Shown here: positions 1 through 11,900 of the stretch, piece by piece
Layout of the letters: each line of letters begins with the position of its first letter
How positions within the stretch are numbered: the first letter of the stretch is position 1
DNA from: Neelides folsomi
Lineage: Eukaryota; Arthropoda; Collembola; Neelipleona; Neelidae
DNA: 64,000 nt
Direction of reading: 5' to 3'
Assembly: GCA_034687125.1 (NCBI GenBank)
Contig: JAQGBZ010000084.1
Location: forward strand, 62,001-126,000
Notes under the pieces: generated by a model
Databases searched by the model: none
Told to the model about the DNA's origin: nothing
Seen by the model: the letters and a program-made list of their open reading frames with translations, nothing else
Program-made: the position numbers and the translations under genes

Positions 1-600
1 TTATAATAATAATCGTCTTACCAGATGGCTCACATTCGAAAATGACACAAAACTAATTAAAATTCTCTAGGGTACCTCGGCCGACGTCCTCACAAAGCCC
101 TGTCCTTCCCACCCGAGACTCCCACCTAACAGTCCAACAGTTTGAACAAAGTTGATTCTAATACGGTTCAATGAACTCTCTTTTAATTTAAACCTGGGAC
201 TCATAATGGCAAATTCATTTACATTTAATCACTCACTCACAAAACTTATTATCACTCTTTTCCCTACGCCCTCAAATTGATAAATTTATCTAGTTGCAAA
301 ATACTTTAAACATTTAATTTATTTCACACATAAATACACTTACATTAAATATTTAATAGGTATATAATATAATACGTATATATGGTAATATATACATAGT
401 TTGACAACCCGAAAGGACCGGTGAGCTAATGCGGAGTAAAAGCACAAAATGAATAAATTATAACTTGCTTTATTTAACCAATATTTAACTTGAGCACAAA
501 ATAGTAAGAATTAATTAAGGGAATAAAATGAAAAATGAAATAAAATATTAAACGAAAAACTTAATGAACTATTAAATGAAAGAAATAAATGAAAAAGAAC
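1..600. other. AT-rich intergenic DNA, no gene seen
   Basis: Mostly AT-rich sequence with short TATATA and TACGTA stretches. No open frame here looks like protein. The first 200 bases are somewhat GC-richer, but I recognise nothing in them. Confidence 0.6.
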
Positions 601-646
601 TTGAAAATTAAATAAAGTATGAGAAGGGAACAAATTGGGAAACTTG
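601..646. repeat. Direct repeat, copy 1 (46 bp)
   Basis: Identical to 1087-1132. It begins TTGAAAATTAAATAAAG and ends GGGAAACTTG. The surrounding bases also match a further partial copy at about 1041-1074, so the region grew by local duplication. Confidence 0.85.
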
Positions 647-1086
647 TTTTGCCTCCTAGTTTTCCTGGTTCTGTTGAATCGGAGGAACCGAAGAAGCTCC
701 AGCATAGGGCGATTGTCTTTGCATTGGCAGCTGCATGCATGACTGTTGAAACGAGCCGGAATGAAATTGTTGCTGTTCCCTCCTTAGCTGTTTGGCGGGG
801 CTGAGAGGAACAAACATCTCGGCCTTTAAGAGCTCACGCAATCGACGAGAACGAACCTCGTTGATTTTGCGGAATCGGGAATAAAATTCGAGACTTGATT
901 GTGTGTGGGATAGTCCTGAATGTCATTGGGCACAGTGCGGATGAGATGACGAACGCGATCGGCTTCATTTATGAAGGTCTAGAAAGTACATGGAGTTTTC
1001 GCCATAAAGGATTGCACATCATCACCGATGTTGAATTTAGGAATAAATGAAAAAGAGCTTGAAAATTAAATAAAATATGAAAAAAA

Positions 1087-1132
1087 TTGAAAATTAAATA
1101 AAGTATGAGAAGGGAACAAATTGGGAAACTTG
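1087..1132. repeat. Direct repeat, copy 2 (46 bp)
   Basis: Identical to 601-646; see that entry. The two copies flank the retroelement-like fragment. Confidence 0.85.
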
Positions 1133-1616
1133 GCGAATTGAGCGTAAGGCCTTAGAGCAATGAACAGTGTCGCGAACGAGCCCAGGTGTAGCAGATGAGT
1201 GAAGAGTGAGGTCGAGAGAAAATGTCAAGGAGGGCGGATGAGTCTTTCCAGCAAGCGTCTTCAGTGGCCGTATTGGATTGGATAGAGATAGTAGGGGCAG
1301 GGGAGTTTAATGGATAGATTGAATAGAAGGAGCCTTGGACTCTGAGGAGCAGGAAACGGGAAGGTGATTGACAGGGCATTGCTAATTAGAATAATAAATA
1401 AGGAGATTGAGGATTCTTCCTCAAAATAGGTATATTATGTAAACATTATATATGATATACATACCTATAGTATAAAATATATGTACAGGTATATAGTATG
1501 TAAATAACCAAATACCATTGATAATTGTTAAATAATAAAATTGTCTGATTGTTCAATATTCATGCCATAAATATTGTTCCACTCTGTTAAATTGTTTTGA
1601 AATAAAAACATACACT
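1133..1616. other. Intergenic, no gene seen
   Basis: A GC-richer block (about 1140-1380) followed by AT-rich sequence. The block has open frames on both strands but none resembles a known protein. Confidence 0.5.
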
Positions 1617-1618
1617 TA

Positions 1619-1755
1619 TTCTCCGTTACCAGTTAGCTGCGGATTTCACGGTTTTGAAAAACACGTGATTTTCTAACGTTCGATTTCATTGTAAATCAAT
1701 TGAATATTTCTCGCGAAAAAAACCGCGAAATCCGCAGCTAAGTGGTAACGGAGAA
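1619..1755. mobile_element. MITE, 137 bp, TA target duplication
   Basis: The element has terminal inverted repeats of about 36 bp that differ at two positions. The left end begins TTCTCCGTTACCAGTTAGCT and the right end, read on the other strand, begins TTCTCCGTTACCACTTAGCT. A TA dinucleotide sits directly outside both ends (1617-1618 and 1756-1757). The 60-bp interior has no coding capacity. This structure is that of a miniature inverted-repeat element mobilised by a Tc1/mariner-superfamily transposase. The autonomous partner is not in the window. Confidence 0.8.
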
Positions 1756-1757
1756 TA

Positions 1758-3946
1758 CATTTAGATCTTATATGTAATGTCTGTAGTTACTAGGAAGTGG
1801 ATGAAGCGTGTAATTGAGCTAAATAGTAAAAGATGAAGTCATGTTAATGCAGTAAAAGGACTGAGATTTAGACCAAGTTTATCATTCCCTTCTTGTCAGG
1901 GTTGAATCGAGATGGGAAGAATTACGAGACCCTCAATTGCCTCCATGTGAGGAGATAGGAACAAGAGTTTGAGTTGATAGGGGCTCTTTACTTTTATTGA
2001 CCTTCTTGAGAGACTTGAGAGATAACGTACATTATTACAGATTACCCAAACGACCCTTGGTTGTAGGAACAAGGGATATGATCATAATAATATGTTCCAG
2101 TTTCCACATACGAAATGATACAAGATTCAGAGGATAAGAGATTTACATTTTGAAATATTACAAGTTGAAGGAATTCATTTTTGTAAAGTAGTTGGAGAGA
2201 TATCCATCTCAATTTATTATTTATTCCTTTAAGTATAAATAATGACATGCATTTTATTGTGCATCTCTTGATGGGAACGATGAGACGTCTCTTAATGAAA
2301 TGAATCATTTAAATTCTAAATTACTATTCAATTTTTATCATTAATTTTTATCTCATGTGTGGCATTCATTAAATCTACATGTGTACTTGTGTGCATAAGT
2401 ATCTTCACGTATAAATACATTATTTAGTATATAGTAAAGTATATTATAGATAATAATAATATTAAGAAGATAAAAACAAAATGATTATAAATGATTAATC
2501 TGTTTGTATACATATCTATTTACTTATTTACAAACCAAATACGCAAATACAAATATTTTTCTATTTGCGTATTTTTGTATTTACAAAGTGAAAAATGCAA
2601 CGTCAGGGTAATTTAATTTGTGGGAAAAGGAGTTTGGTAATTAGAGCAGATAAAGTGACATTTAATGTTTTTTGAGCATTAATATTCGAAAAAGCAATTT
2701 CCATTCGGGTTCTCATTTTCTGATCCCAAGTGCCCAGGGGAAGATCTTTTCCCACTGATTTCCCGATCTGTTTCTATTATTCTATCCGGTGGCGTTAATT
2801 AAATGAAGCTGGTGAGTTGGGGGGAGGAAATGAAGGTAGCGGAGTGAAAAGGGAATTTTTCACGTTTCTGTTCATCTCCTGATTTTAACTGGCGGAGGGT
2901 CGTGAGTTTTTCTTTCGCATTAACCGAAGGAATGAAAAAATATATAAAAGTCGTTATATAAGGGAGGAGGCCGGGAGCTGATTGTGGCGTTTCCTCCCTT
3001 TTTCTTCCTCTCTCCACTTCCTAATACACTCCTGAGATCACGGTGAAATATTTATGTCATCTTAATGAACGTGACGCTACTTAGACTTCATATATATGCA
3101 TTAATGATGGGCCCTTCTTTTTTAATTTTCTTTTCTTCTTGTTCCTCTTCCTCCCCTTCCAAAATTTTAATTAAAGTATTATTGACATTCATAATTAAGT
3201 TTTTTCTCTCCATCCTCCCGTCTTCATCCATTCACATCAAGGAGCGAGTGAGGGGTAAATCATGCCCTGTTATAAAATACATCAAACACTCGTTTTAACA
3301 TCATTAAACACATTTTTACAAGACATGTCCAAAGGTTCATGTGCATTTGGATAGCAAATATAATTGACATACAACTTTGAGTTTCATCTTACACAATGTA
3401 CATGTACAGTAGCTATAAAAGTATGTTGAATCGCCATTAACTATCTGTACTTGGAAAAAGTTAAATAATAAAAACGTGATAATACCATACGCGATAATAT
3501 ATACCTAATATAACTTATTTGTATTTATGTATGGTAAATATGTATGGATTGCATAACAAGTTAAATATTCTTTAATATTGTGCAATATAATTTAACTCAT
3601 TTAACACCATATATCCTAAATATATTCCATGTGTTATATTCTTATATTACAAAATTGTTTAAAAGAATGGTCCTTAATAATATTTAAACTTATATCTAAT
3701 ATTTGCAACAATTATTTAAATAATGCTTGTGATCGGAGAATAATTGAAAGTACATAGTGGAAAATGAGGAAAAATGAATTTATTATTTCAATGCAATTAT
3801 TTCAAAATCTCCGATTGGAGAGGAACAAAAGTAAATCGTTAATTTGATTTAAATAGAATATAAGTAAGAATTGTAAGTAATTGTATACATAGGTTATAGA
3901 ATTAATATAAATTGCCGGTAACAATTTGGAATGGAAGGAAATGATC
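1758..3946. other. AT-rich intergenic DNA
   Basis: No gene seen. Short open frames (for example about 2042-2308 minus and 3065-3298 plus) are low-complexity and unlike known proteins. A GC-richer patch lies at about 2690-3030. An AATAAA signal on the minus strand near 3780 could serve as polyadenylation signal for the ferritin gene. Confidence 0.55.
2538..2574. repeat. 13-bp perfect inverted repeat, 11-nt loop
   Basis: AAATACGCAAATA at 2538-2550 is matched by TATTTGCGTATTT at 2562-2574. It could form a hairpin in RNA or DNA. There is no sign of a transposon or terminator around it. Confidence 0.6.
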
Positions 3947-5006
3947 CTAATCCTTGTTTAACTTGTTGTCGAAAATATATTCACCGAGTCCCTTTCCAGC
4001 TCGGCCCAATTGAGTGACCATGTCAGAGAGCTCCTTCTGGGCGTTCACTTGCTCTTCCAAAAACTCAGATTCGAGGAAATCGGCCAAATTAGCGTCTTCG
4101 TGAGATGCAGAAATTTTATGAAGTTCCAAGAGTGTCTAAATGTTACAAAATAAACCAATGTTAAATTTCCATCAAAGATAAAGGAATTAACTTTTTAATA
4201 AACAATATATTTAATTTGTCCTTCCACATTCCACCATATAAAATACATAATTACAATGTACAAACATTACAAAATAATGTTTTTATAAAATTATATTGTT
4301 TGTCTAAATGTTAATTGAGTAAATGCAAAAATAGGAAAATACTAGAACTGAATAGATTGTGTCTGAAATATGAGATTACAATGGAATAAATATAAAGCTT
4401 AGAGCCCTCAAATTAAAGTGGAGTTATTGTTAATAATGAGAACTCCACATTGTGGAGTTAATATCCTAATGTGCGGTATCTAATCTTTAAACTGTACAAT
4501 TATAACCCTCTTCAACTTACAGCGTTAACTTTTTTCTCGAGCTCGAGAGCCGCAGTGACGGCGACAAGTGGGGCGTCCCACGTGTCCTGCGTTGGCTTCG
4601 AAATTGGCTGAAGAACAATGCGCCCTCCGCGTTTGTTCTGATACTTCATGAACTTCTCGGCATGTTCTCGTTCCTCGTCGGAGCACTTCTTAAAGAATTT
4701 ATACATCCCTGGGAAGGCAACGTCCTCACGGTCGAAGTAATACGCCTACAATATAGGAAAATCATTTAAAATGTTGTTTTAAAATATTTAATAATTTTCT
4801 AATACTTTTAATTTTCAATACTTTAATTTTCAATAGTTTTAATTTTCAATATTTTCAATTTCAATTTTAATTTTTATTAAATTTAATCTTACCATCGACA
4901 AGTAGACGTAGCTCGCGTAGAGCTCCAGATTAATTTGCTTGTTGACAAGAGCCTCGCACTGTTCATTGTAGTTTTGTCGGCAACGGGATTCGATTGTCTC
5001 CGCCAT
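3947..5006 (-). CDS. Ferritin heavy chain, cytosolic, 175 aa, three exons
   Basis: Iron-storage subunit: 24 copies form a cage, and the heavy-type subunit oxidises Fe(II). Exons on the minus strand are 4893-5006, 4521-4745 and 3947-4135. All have GT..AG borders, and the two introns fall between whole codons. The start ATG at 5006 gives [20 protein letters not shown] with no signal peptide, so this is the cytosolic rather than the secreted form. All ferroxidase residues are present: E28, Y35, E62, E63, H66, E108 and Q142, each one position later than in human H ferritin. The core motif [10 protein letters not shown] is in exon 2. A TATA-like TATAAG lies near 5275 on the minus strand. I see no CAGTGN iron-responsive loop between 5007 and about 5350. 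The length is normal for the family. Confidence 0.95.
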
Positions 5007-5269
5007 TGTAAATGCCAGTCCTGTTGGGTCTGAGAGTGAAGGAGTGAATGACAGGAGCGAGGAAGTTCAATGGAGACCAATTGGAATCTTTATCTCTTAT
5101 CTCAGGCAAAGGGCAATCGGAGGAGAAAGACCATCACCAATTACAATACCAAATCACTTGATGCGCAATTTCAATATTCGACCCGAAGTTCCCTCAGAAA
5201 ACGCACAACTCCCATCTACAACACTTTTCAAACTCAACTTTAGCAAATAAACGTTAGAGGGAATTGTCG

Positions 5270-5280
5270 ACTTCTTATAC
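5270..5280 (-). promoter_or_regulatory. TATA-like element upstream of ferritin
   Basis: The minus strand reads GGTATAAGAAG about 270 bases upstream of the ferritin ATG. This would fit transcription starting at about 5245 with a 5' leader of some 240 nt, if the leader is unspliced. Position and sequence are the only evidence. Confidence 0.3.
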
Positions 5281-5293
5281 CAATTACAAAATC

Positions 5294-5528
5294 TCAATTT
5301 AACCCAATCCTTACTTTTGTGTACTAAATTGACGCAATAAAAAAATTAGGTAAATAATATTTATACTATAAAATTATAGTTATTATAAACTTATTATTAA
5401 GAATTAAGATTTATAAATATTTATAAGATGTCTGCAATGGTAGTTTATACCTTTCGAAAAAATACATCTTGAACTTTACCGTAAATCTCAAATTGAACTG
5501 AAATCAAATCTTTATCACTCCTTGACAT
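5294..5528 (-). pseudogene. Acylphosphatase remnant (N-terminal part only)
   Basis: Minus-strand 5451-5528 encodes a 26-residue start, MSRSDKDLISVQFEIYGKVQ followed by DVFFRK. This matches the N-terminus of acylphosphatases, including the phosphate-binding G-x-V-x-x-V-x-F-R loop with its arginine (the usual Gly of VQGV is Asp here). Acylphosphatase hydrolyses acyl-phosphate bonds and is normally about 98 residues. A GTATAA donor follows. The next plausible exon, 5294-5323, reads YTKVRIGLN then stop, resembling the family's Y-T-K...LGL-x-GW region with about five residues missing and a stop where the W should be. The active-site Asn and the whole C-terminal half are not found before the ferritin gene begins. 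I therefore read it as a broken copy. A real gene with later exons that I failed to find is the alternative. Confidence 0.55.
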
Positions 5529-6285
5529 TGATGCTATTTTTCTTCCTATGTCGTTGAATGTAAATCTAGGGAAAGTCTTGCCTTAAATTTAACATAAAAT
5601 ATTATTTAATAAAAATACGTGATTTAATTTATTTTTGTAAACATTGATACAAATATACCAAGACAAATTGATGATTACTTGGAACGGTGAGACTTGGACA
5701 GGTTTAATAACATACAGCCTGTGAAGAGGAAGAGAGACGACATGTTCAGAATCAACGGTTGCAAAATTATTGCGCATTTTAGGATATGGGTATGTATAAC
5801 AAAAATCAAAGGGAGCTATTTAGTTATAAGTTTGTTACCGTAATAAAATGAACAAAATTCGAACCTGTTTGAAGTAAGTTTATCGATCTAATGTGCTATT
5901 CATTAATTTCAGACAATTAGGTATGTGAGCATGAAGGAGAAAATGAATTTGCACGGCACACATGAAATGAAATAAGGGGTATATTGATAAAAATCATAAT
6001 AACGATGATACAATATGCCGTGAATGCTTTTCTTGACTTTAAATAAAATGTGCTTTTGAATACGTATAAATAAAAGTTATAAAAGAATAAAACGTGACGA
6101 AGACAAAAAAACGATTGACTGATTGCCGATTGACGATTTCTAAAAAATATTCAAAGACTAAAATTCGACGCCTTTTATTATTTCATTCTAAGGTACGTTT
6201 AAAAAACATTTAATAATTGTTGAAAACATTATTTGAATATGCTTACAATTATTTTTACTCATACTTATAAGTTATAAGTAAATTG
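5529..6285. other. Bidirectional spacer between acylphosphatase remnant and NYN gene
   Basis: AT-rich. The minus-strand open frame at 5589-5777 has no recognisable product. The spacer would contain the promoter of the plus-strand NYN gene, but no clear TATA box or initiator stands out. Confidence 0.45.
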
Positions 6286-6354
6286 ATGTTTACTAATTCA
6301 CTTCGTTGGGTTCGTTTAAAGTTTAAGCACAATGTTTTTTTAAAATTTAATTCA

Positions 6355-7913
6355 ATGAGTGATAATAATGTAGAGATTATGGAGGCGGACGAAGGTACTT
6401 CAATACCTGATCAAGTCCAAGATGAATTTCAAGATGATGGAAAAGAAGAAGGAGAACTCGATACATCATTCAAAGTTGTGTTACTCGACTCGGACGACGA
6501 GGAAGATAAAAAGGTAATTGTAAAGAAGGTAGAAGATAATGAGACCAAAACTGTTGAAGTCGTCACAATCGAGTCAGACAGTGAAGTAAATTCTCCGGAA
6601 ATTCAAATATTAGAAGAGCATATAAACAGAAGGACAAAAAGGTTAATCAAATTAAGAGAGCGTTCGAGTGAAGTTCGGTCCAAAAATGTTAAAGAAAAAA
6701 GTACAAATATCGACCAAAATGCCAAAGATGAAATTGAAACGAAGATCAAAAGAAATGGAAGTCCCTCCAGTTTTCATAAAATCTCCAAAAATCAACTGAA
6801 TCCACCACGATTATTTAAGTTTAAGAAAGTTGCACTTCACAAGAAGGCAATTAATAAGGACGTAAAAAAATTCGAACCACAGACATCAGTTCAAACTGTT
6901 AAACTCATTAAACGGAAGCCAAATATGGTCGTGAATCCCGACTTTCCAATAGTTTCATCGTTTCCAACCAACTCTGGTCTCCGAAACAATTTGAATACAA
7001 ATGATGCGGGTCATCTTAGGCCGATTATCATTGATGGATCAAATGTGGCCATGGGGTTTGATATTAATTAATACTTAAAATTTTTAATTCGTATTCGTAA
7101 AAATATTTAATTCATCATAATATGTTTCAGCTCAGCCTTAATTAAAATTTTGATTTAATTTCAGCCACGGGAATAATCGTGTGTTTTCATGTAAAGGGCT
7201 CGCAATTTGTGCTCAATTTTTTCTTGACAGAGGTCACAAGGTGGTGAAAATTGTGGTTCCACAATTTAGGAAGAAACATAAAGAATCAATTGATACCGAT
7301 ATTCTTGAAGAACTTGATAGAAAAAACCTTGTGACCTTTTCACCTAGCCGAGAATACAAGGATAACAAGAATCTCATTGTCCGAATTGTTCCATACGATG
7401 ATAGGTATCTTATATAAACATCATTATTGTTTTGTATTGAACGATGAGATGATTTTTATGAATATTCATTTGAATATAAATACTTTATTAAGTAATATAA
7501 ATTGGTAATATAAATTAATATTAACATTTTTAGATTTATTCTTCAAATTGCGACTGAATTGAGTGGTATTGTTGTTTCAAACGACAATTACAAGGACCTT
7601 TATCAAGAAGGCCCTAGGTTTCGCGAAACAATTGAAAAAAGGTTTATTAAAAATATTTGTATTGCAAACGGTGTCCCTATAAATTATTTTTAATTTTTTT
7701 AATTGGTGTCATTTTAGGTTTATAACTTAGCTTTACAATATGACTTATTAATAATGTAATTCTCATATGTAAATAAATAATTTAATATCACGAATTTATT
7801 ATTTATTGTGATATAGGGTACTTCAATTTGCTTGGGTCAATGATCTTATTTTCTTCGCACAGGACCCTCTTGGTTGTCGTGGACCGACGCTTGATCAATT
7901 TTTAAGATTTTAG
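6355..7913 (+). CDS. Regnase/ZC3H12-type NYN-domain endoribonuclease, 381 aa
   Basis: Exons 6355-7055, 7165-7404, 7534-7641 and 7817-7913 join in frame with GT..AG introns. The first about 215 residues are charged and low-complexity: an acidic DSDDEEDK stretch, then Lys/Arg-rich sequence. Residues about 223-381 form a ZC3H12-like NYN/PIN nuclease domain. Its acidic metal-binding motifs are present: D227 in DGSNVAMGHG, D312-D313 in YDDRF, and D331 in VVSNDNY. The domain closes with DPLGCRGPTLDQFL, the family's signature end. Regnase-family proteins (ZC3H12, N4BP1, KHNYN) cleave RNA, often mRNA stem-loops. Unlike ZC3H12 proteins, the chain stops right after the domain, with no CCCH zinc finger. 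An in-frame ATG at 6286 would add 23 basic residues; I chose 6355 (MSDNNVEIM) but cannot exclude the upstream start. Confidence 0.88.
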
Positions 7914-8445
7914 AACTTTCGTAATCTCAAAAAATCAACCTAGGTATTCAAAGTTTTAGTCATATAAAATAATATGATATCACTATCATATAATAATACT
8001 TTTTATATCAAATTTTAAGTACTTAATGTTAGTACTTATGTAATAAGTAAGTTTGTGAGTGTAGTTTAACTTGTAGATTGATTATTAATTGTTAAATTAA
8101 ATATTATTTACTTATTTGTTTAATTTAAAATTGATTTTAATGAAATGGAGATTTAATTTAAATAAATCATATACTTAATATATCAATTATTGTTCATGTA
8201 CAAGAATTTATTTTTATATTGAAAGAATTTTAATTCCCATGTACAAACTACATTAATTATTATACTATATCGAAATTATAAGTAGTTTTGTAATTTATTA
8301 CTTCCATCGAACTATCGATGTACAAATGAATAAATATTTTATAATAATAATCATTTTATTATCCTAGTACCTTGATATTTAATGGAAATTGATTATTTCA
8401 TTGTGGTTTCATTTTAAAATTGACTTAAAAGGTGATCTAAGTACA
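7914..8445. other. AT-rich 3' flank of the NYN gene
   Basis: Very AT-rich with no open frame of interest. Several AATAAA-like words could polyadenylate the NYN transcript. Confidence 0.5.
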
Positions 8446-8950
8446 TTACATAACCTGATAGGGGAAACAGTGAACGTTAACAACGTTAAGGGTGACGACG
8501 CCGGCGAAAATTTTCTTTTGAGACCATTTTGAAGATTTTAGTTGTGCCAAAATAGCCGCTGTCACACGCACAAGAGTGTTAAATCTATTCTTGAGCAGTG
8601 TCCAGCAGCTTTTATGGGCAACAGAAGTCGGAATGGTCGGAGTGTTGAAATTGTAGGGGCGAAGGGAGAAAGAACCGAATGTGCCAATTCCCGAAAGGGT
8701 GGGGGTGAAAGAAAGAAAGGGATGAGAACAAGGGTTTTTCAATTCATTTCCATCATCACACTCCTTCTTATTTGGGAATAATTTGAATTGTGCGAAGGAA
8801 GGAATGACTTACGTGAAGATCTTATCAATTTACAATATTGGGAGAGGGAGGGAACGACAACGAGGTCGGAGGAGAAATGTTGGGCAAACGAGTGGAGGGA
8901 AGGGCTTTTAAATAAAGAGAGAAGCCAGATCAACTTACCTTCTCATTTCA
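8446..8950. other. GC-richer island, function unknown
   Basis: Base composition rises compared with flanks and open frames appear on both strands (98 codons on the minus strand at 8446-8742, 79 on the plus at 8542-8781). None resembles a known protein, and no splice-linked partner is obvious. A candidate regulatory island. Confidence 0.3.
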
Positions 8951-11900
8951 TTCCCATTGGCCCGTGGAGAAAAACGCCAAAACTTCACAACCTGTCATTG
9001 GAATCTCAATTTCATAAATAATCAAACATCATATATCTATATGTTACATATATTACATAAGGTTAGTTATGTTTATGTATATTGGCAAATGGCAATATTA
9101 GCATTCATGGTATTTACAAGGAAAATAATTTTCAAATTATCCATCGCCCCAATTTATAAATCAAAGTTGAATTTAATGAAATAAATGAAATAATAAACTT
9201 TGTTCCTAATTGTAATTTCACTGGTTTCATTTCTTATTATTTAATTTATTTACTTATAAATACCTCTGGATCACCAATCCCGTATCGAAGGCAAAGTCAC
9301 GTACAAGCAAAATAGATTGAAAATCGAAAGAAGCCCCTTTCAAAGGATTCGTAGGACATTTTAGAGTGAGGGATTTCTTTCTTTGGTTTTCTTCCACTTA
9401 AACCTTACAATGTTTGTTGGTATGATAGATATCTTATACAATATAAGGTATTGGAACAAGGTTTATATACAGGTAGTATATACACTTGTATGTACTACCT
9501 GCATATTTATGTAGTTTGTTATTTTTCCAATTTTTATCACCCTACATGGATTACTTATTTGTATGCATTTGATTCAAACAATTTTTTTATCCAAGCACGT
9601 ATATCATATGATTATTTTAGTAATAATAAATAACTTATTTTGCTCATCTGCGTCATCTTCAACATCAATATTTATAAATGAATGAAAATACATCGTTAGA
9701 AATTGAATTGTTGATTGAAATTTAACATGGGATTTGGAAAGAATTTTACATTTTTGAAATTTCCCTTATTATTGTCAGTATGAGTAATGAGGATACTTGA
9801 GCATTTAAACAAAATTCATTAAATTTGATTGTGAATGTAATTTGGTTCATTGGTAATTGTAATGATGGGCGATGAATAACTTGTGAAATTGCAAATTACT
9901 AGTTACATATTTCAGTCATATTGTTCAAATAAAGAACATAAATAAGAACATTATGTTTGCCATTTGAAATACAACATATTACCTTTTAATGTATAAGTAT
10001 TGAATATTATTACATACATTACATATACACATTTAAAAGAGGTATAAAAGAATAACATTATAATTATTTCTAAATGAGGGATTCTCAAAGTTTTTATGAA
10101 GACCTTCAATCATTTTTATATCCAGTTTACCATCATATAATGAAATTTTGGTTTAATGATATATATTTAAGGTAGGTATAATTGAAGCGAATAAGTATGA
10201 TCATAGATCAACAAATACCATGTACAACAAATACTATGGTAGGTGTATATAAAGGTGGAAAGATTAAGTCGTGCTAATTGGATTCATTTTTGGCTTTCTC
10301 TCCATACTTTTGAAGTGCTTCTAAAGAAAGGGCAAATCAGGTAAGAGAACTCAATGGACAATAATGGGCTCATTTTGAGTTTCGTGAGTGAAGCGAAGGG
10401 AAGGAAGATTAAACTATTAAATGTCTTCACAAAATTAACAGGATGTGTTTTTTTCTATTATCAGTATTGCGATACATCGAAGTGTCTGGTTACTCATATT
10501 ACCCCTAAGACATCAATTTCACAACTTTTCTCCACTATGAAAACAAACCGCTTTGAGCGGTTTGAAAATTAATCTCGTTTGAAAACTGTCACTTTTGACC
10601 AATTCTTTGAATCCCGGGATTCTGGAAGGATTTTGTGGTGGGAAAGATATGGAGTAGGATTTAGGGGAATATTATTGTAATCTGCCCGGTGGGTGACAGA
10701 AAACAGATGCACATCCGATGAGATCTCAAATAAATTGAGGACCTCGGGTTAAGTTATTAAACGGGTTATGAAACATATTGATTTTATATGAGAATTCCTC
10801 ATTTGAACACCCAGAACCGGGAAGTTGGTAAGTTGGGATTAATGAGAAAAAAGATTGGGAGGAAATGAACTACGGTGGGCATTTTCAATTTCAGGTGGAG
10901 AAAATGAAATTTGAAATTCGGATGACGTTTTAATATATATCTGTAATAGTTATATAAAATTCAAGAGTTGGGTGGAATTGAAAATCCAATGGTGTAAAAG
11001 AAGGTGAAATTTTTCCCAACCAAAGGCTTCAAATATTGATTACTCCTCTTTACAATTCAAACTTTCCGTTTAAATTCCGAGAAAATTATCCTGCCATGAC
11101 GTTTGTTTCGTCCCCTTTTCCAAAAACTTTGTAACATCTCCGAATATATAATGACTTTTCAGTTCCACTCAATTACATTTCAAGCTCAAATTTGACGAGT
11201 TTTATATGAAAACTAACGAGTTTGGAGAAATTTTTATCAATTTTCTCTACACAAAATCATAAAATGAATCAAATCGGTTCACTTGTTCTTTACTAAATGA
11301 ATAACTGCTCATAGACACACATAATTCATCTCATATAACATGTACTTCAAAGTACATCATACAATTTTACTCATTCTCTTATAAAATGTAAACACTATTA
11401 AATAATAATAAACTTGTTAACATCGTTGTTCATACAAAAATATCTTAACTATTATTTACGGGAATTGAACAGAGACGATTATTTGGAAAAGTTGACGCAA
11501 GTTATCTTATTATTTCCTAACAACTTGACATTTCAAATTGTAAAGTAAAAATAACACAATTACCGATTTCGCAATATGTAAATTTTGAGTGCCGACATTA
11601 CATCATTACGTACATGTATCTAATGTTTATTACTTATGTCTGGCTCTGGCTTTGCTTGAAAAAACATTTATCAATTTATTAATGCTCAAATGGCCATTTT
11701 TTTAATAATAATTTTAAGTGGCTGTGAAGCTGAAAAAGCCCAAATCTCCAAAAGGAAACCTATATTATAATACTTATTAGTTAAACTACGTAGTATTAGT
11801 AAGTAATACACACATTTTTCAAAATAAATATAACATGAATTTGTGCATACATACACATACTTTATGTATACTCTGTATATTTACAATATTCCATATTATG

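Larger units (their letters stand above)
601..1132 (-). mobile_element. Degraded retroelement-like fragment between direct repeats
   Basis: Two copies of a 46-bp sequence (601-646 and 1087-1132) bracket this stretch, with a partial third copy near 1041-1074. On the minus strand the interior reads as broken protein. One frame gives a stretch with the words FINEADRVRHLIRTVPND, then after a frame change SRFRKINEVRSRRLRELLK followed by a Gln-rich tail. Basic, helical, Gln-rich sequence of this kind resembles Gag-like proteins of LTR retrotransposons. Stop codons and a frameshift show that it is not functional. No reverse transcriptase, integrase or clear LTR is visible. The Gag assignment is tentative, because it rests on composition and general look rather than a diagnostic motif. 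Confidence 0.3.

Noticed and set aside
4935-4965. CAGTGC word in the ferritin gene as an iron-responsive loop
   Set aside because: It lies inside the coding exon (Asn-Glu-Gln-Cys codons) and has no flanking stem with bulged C.
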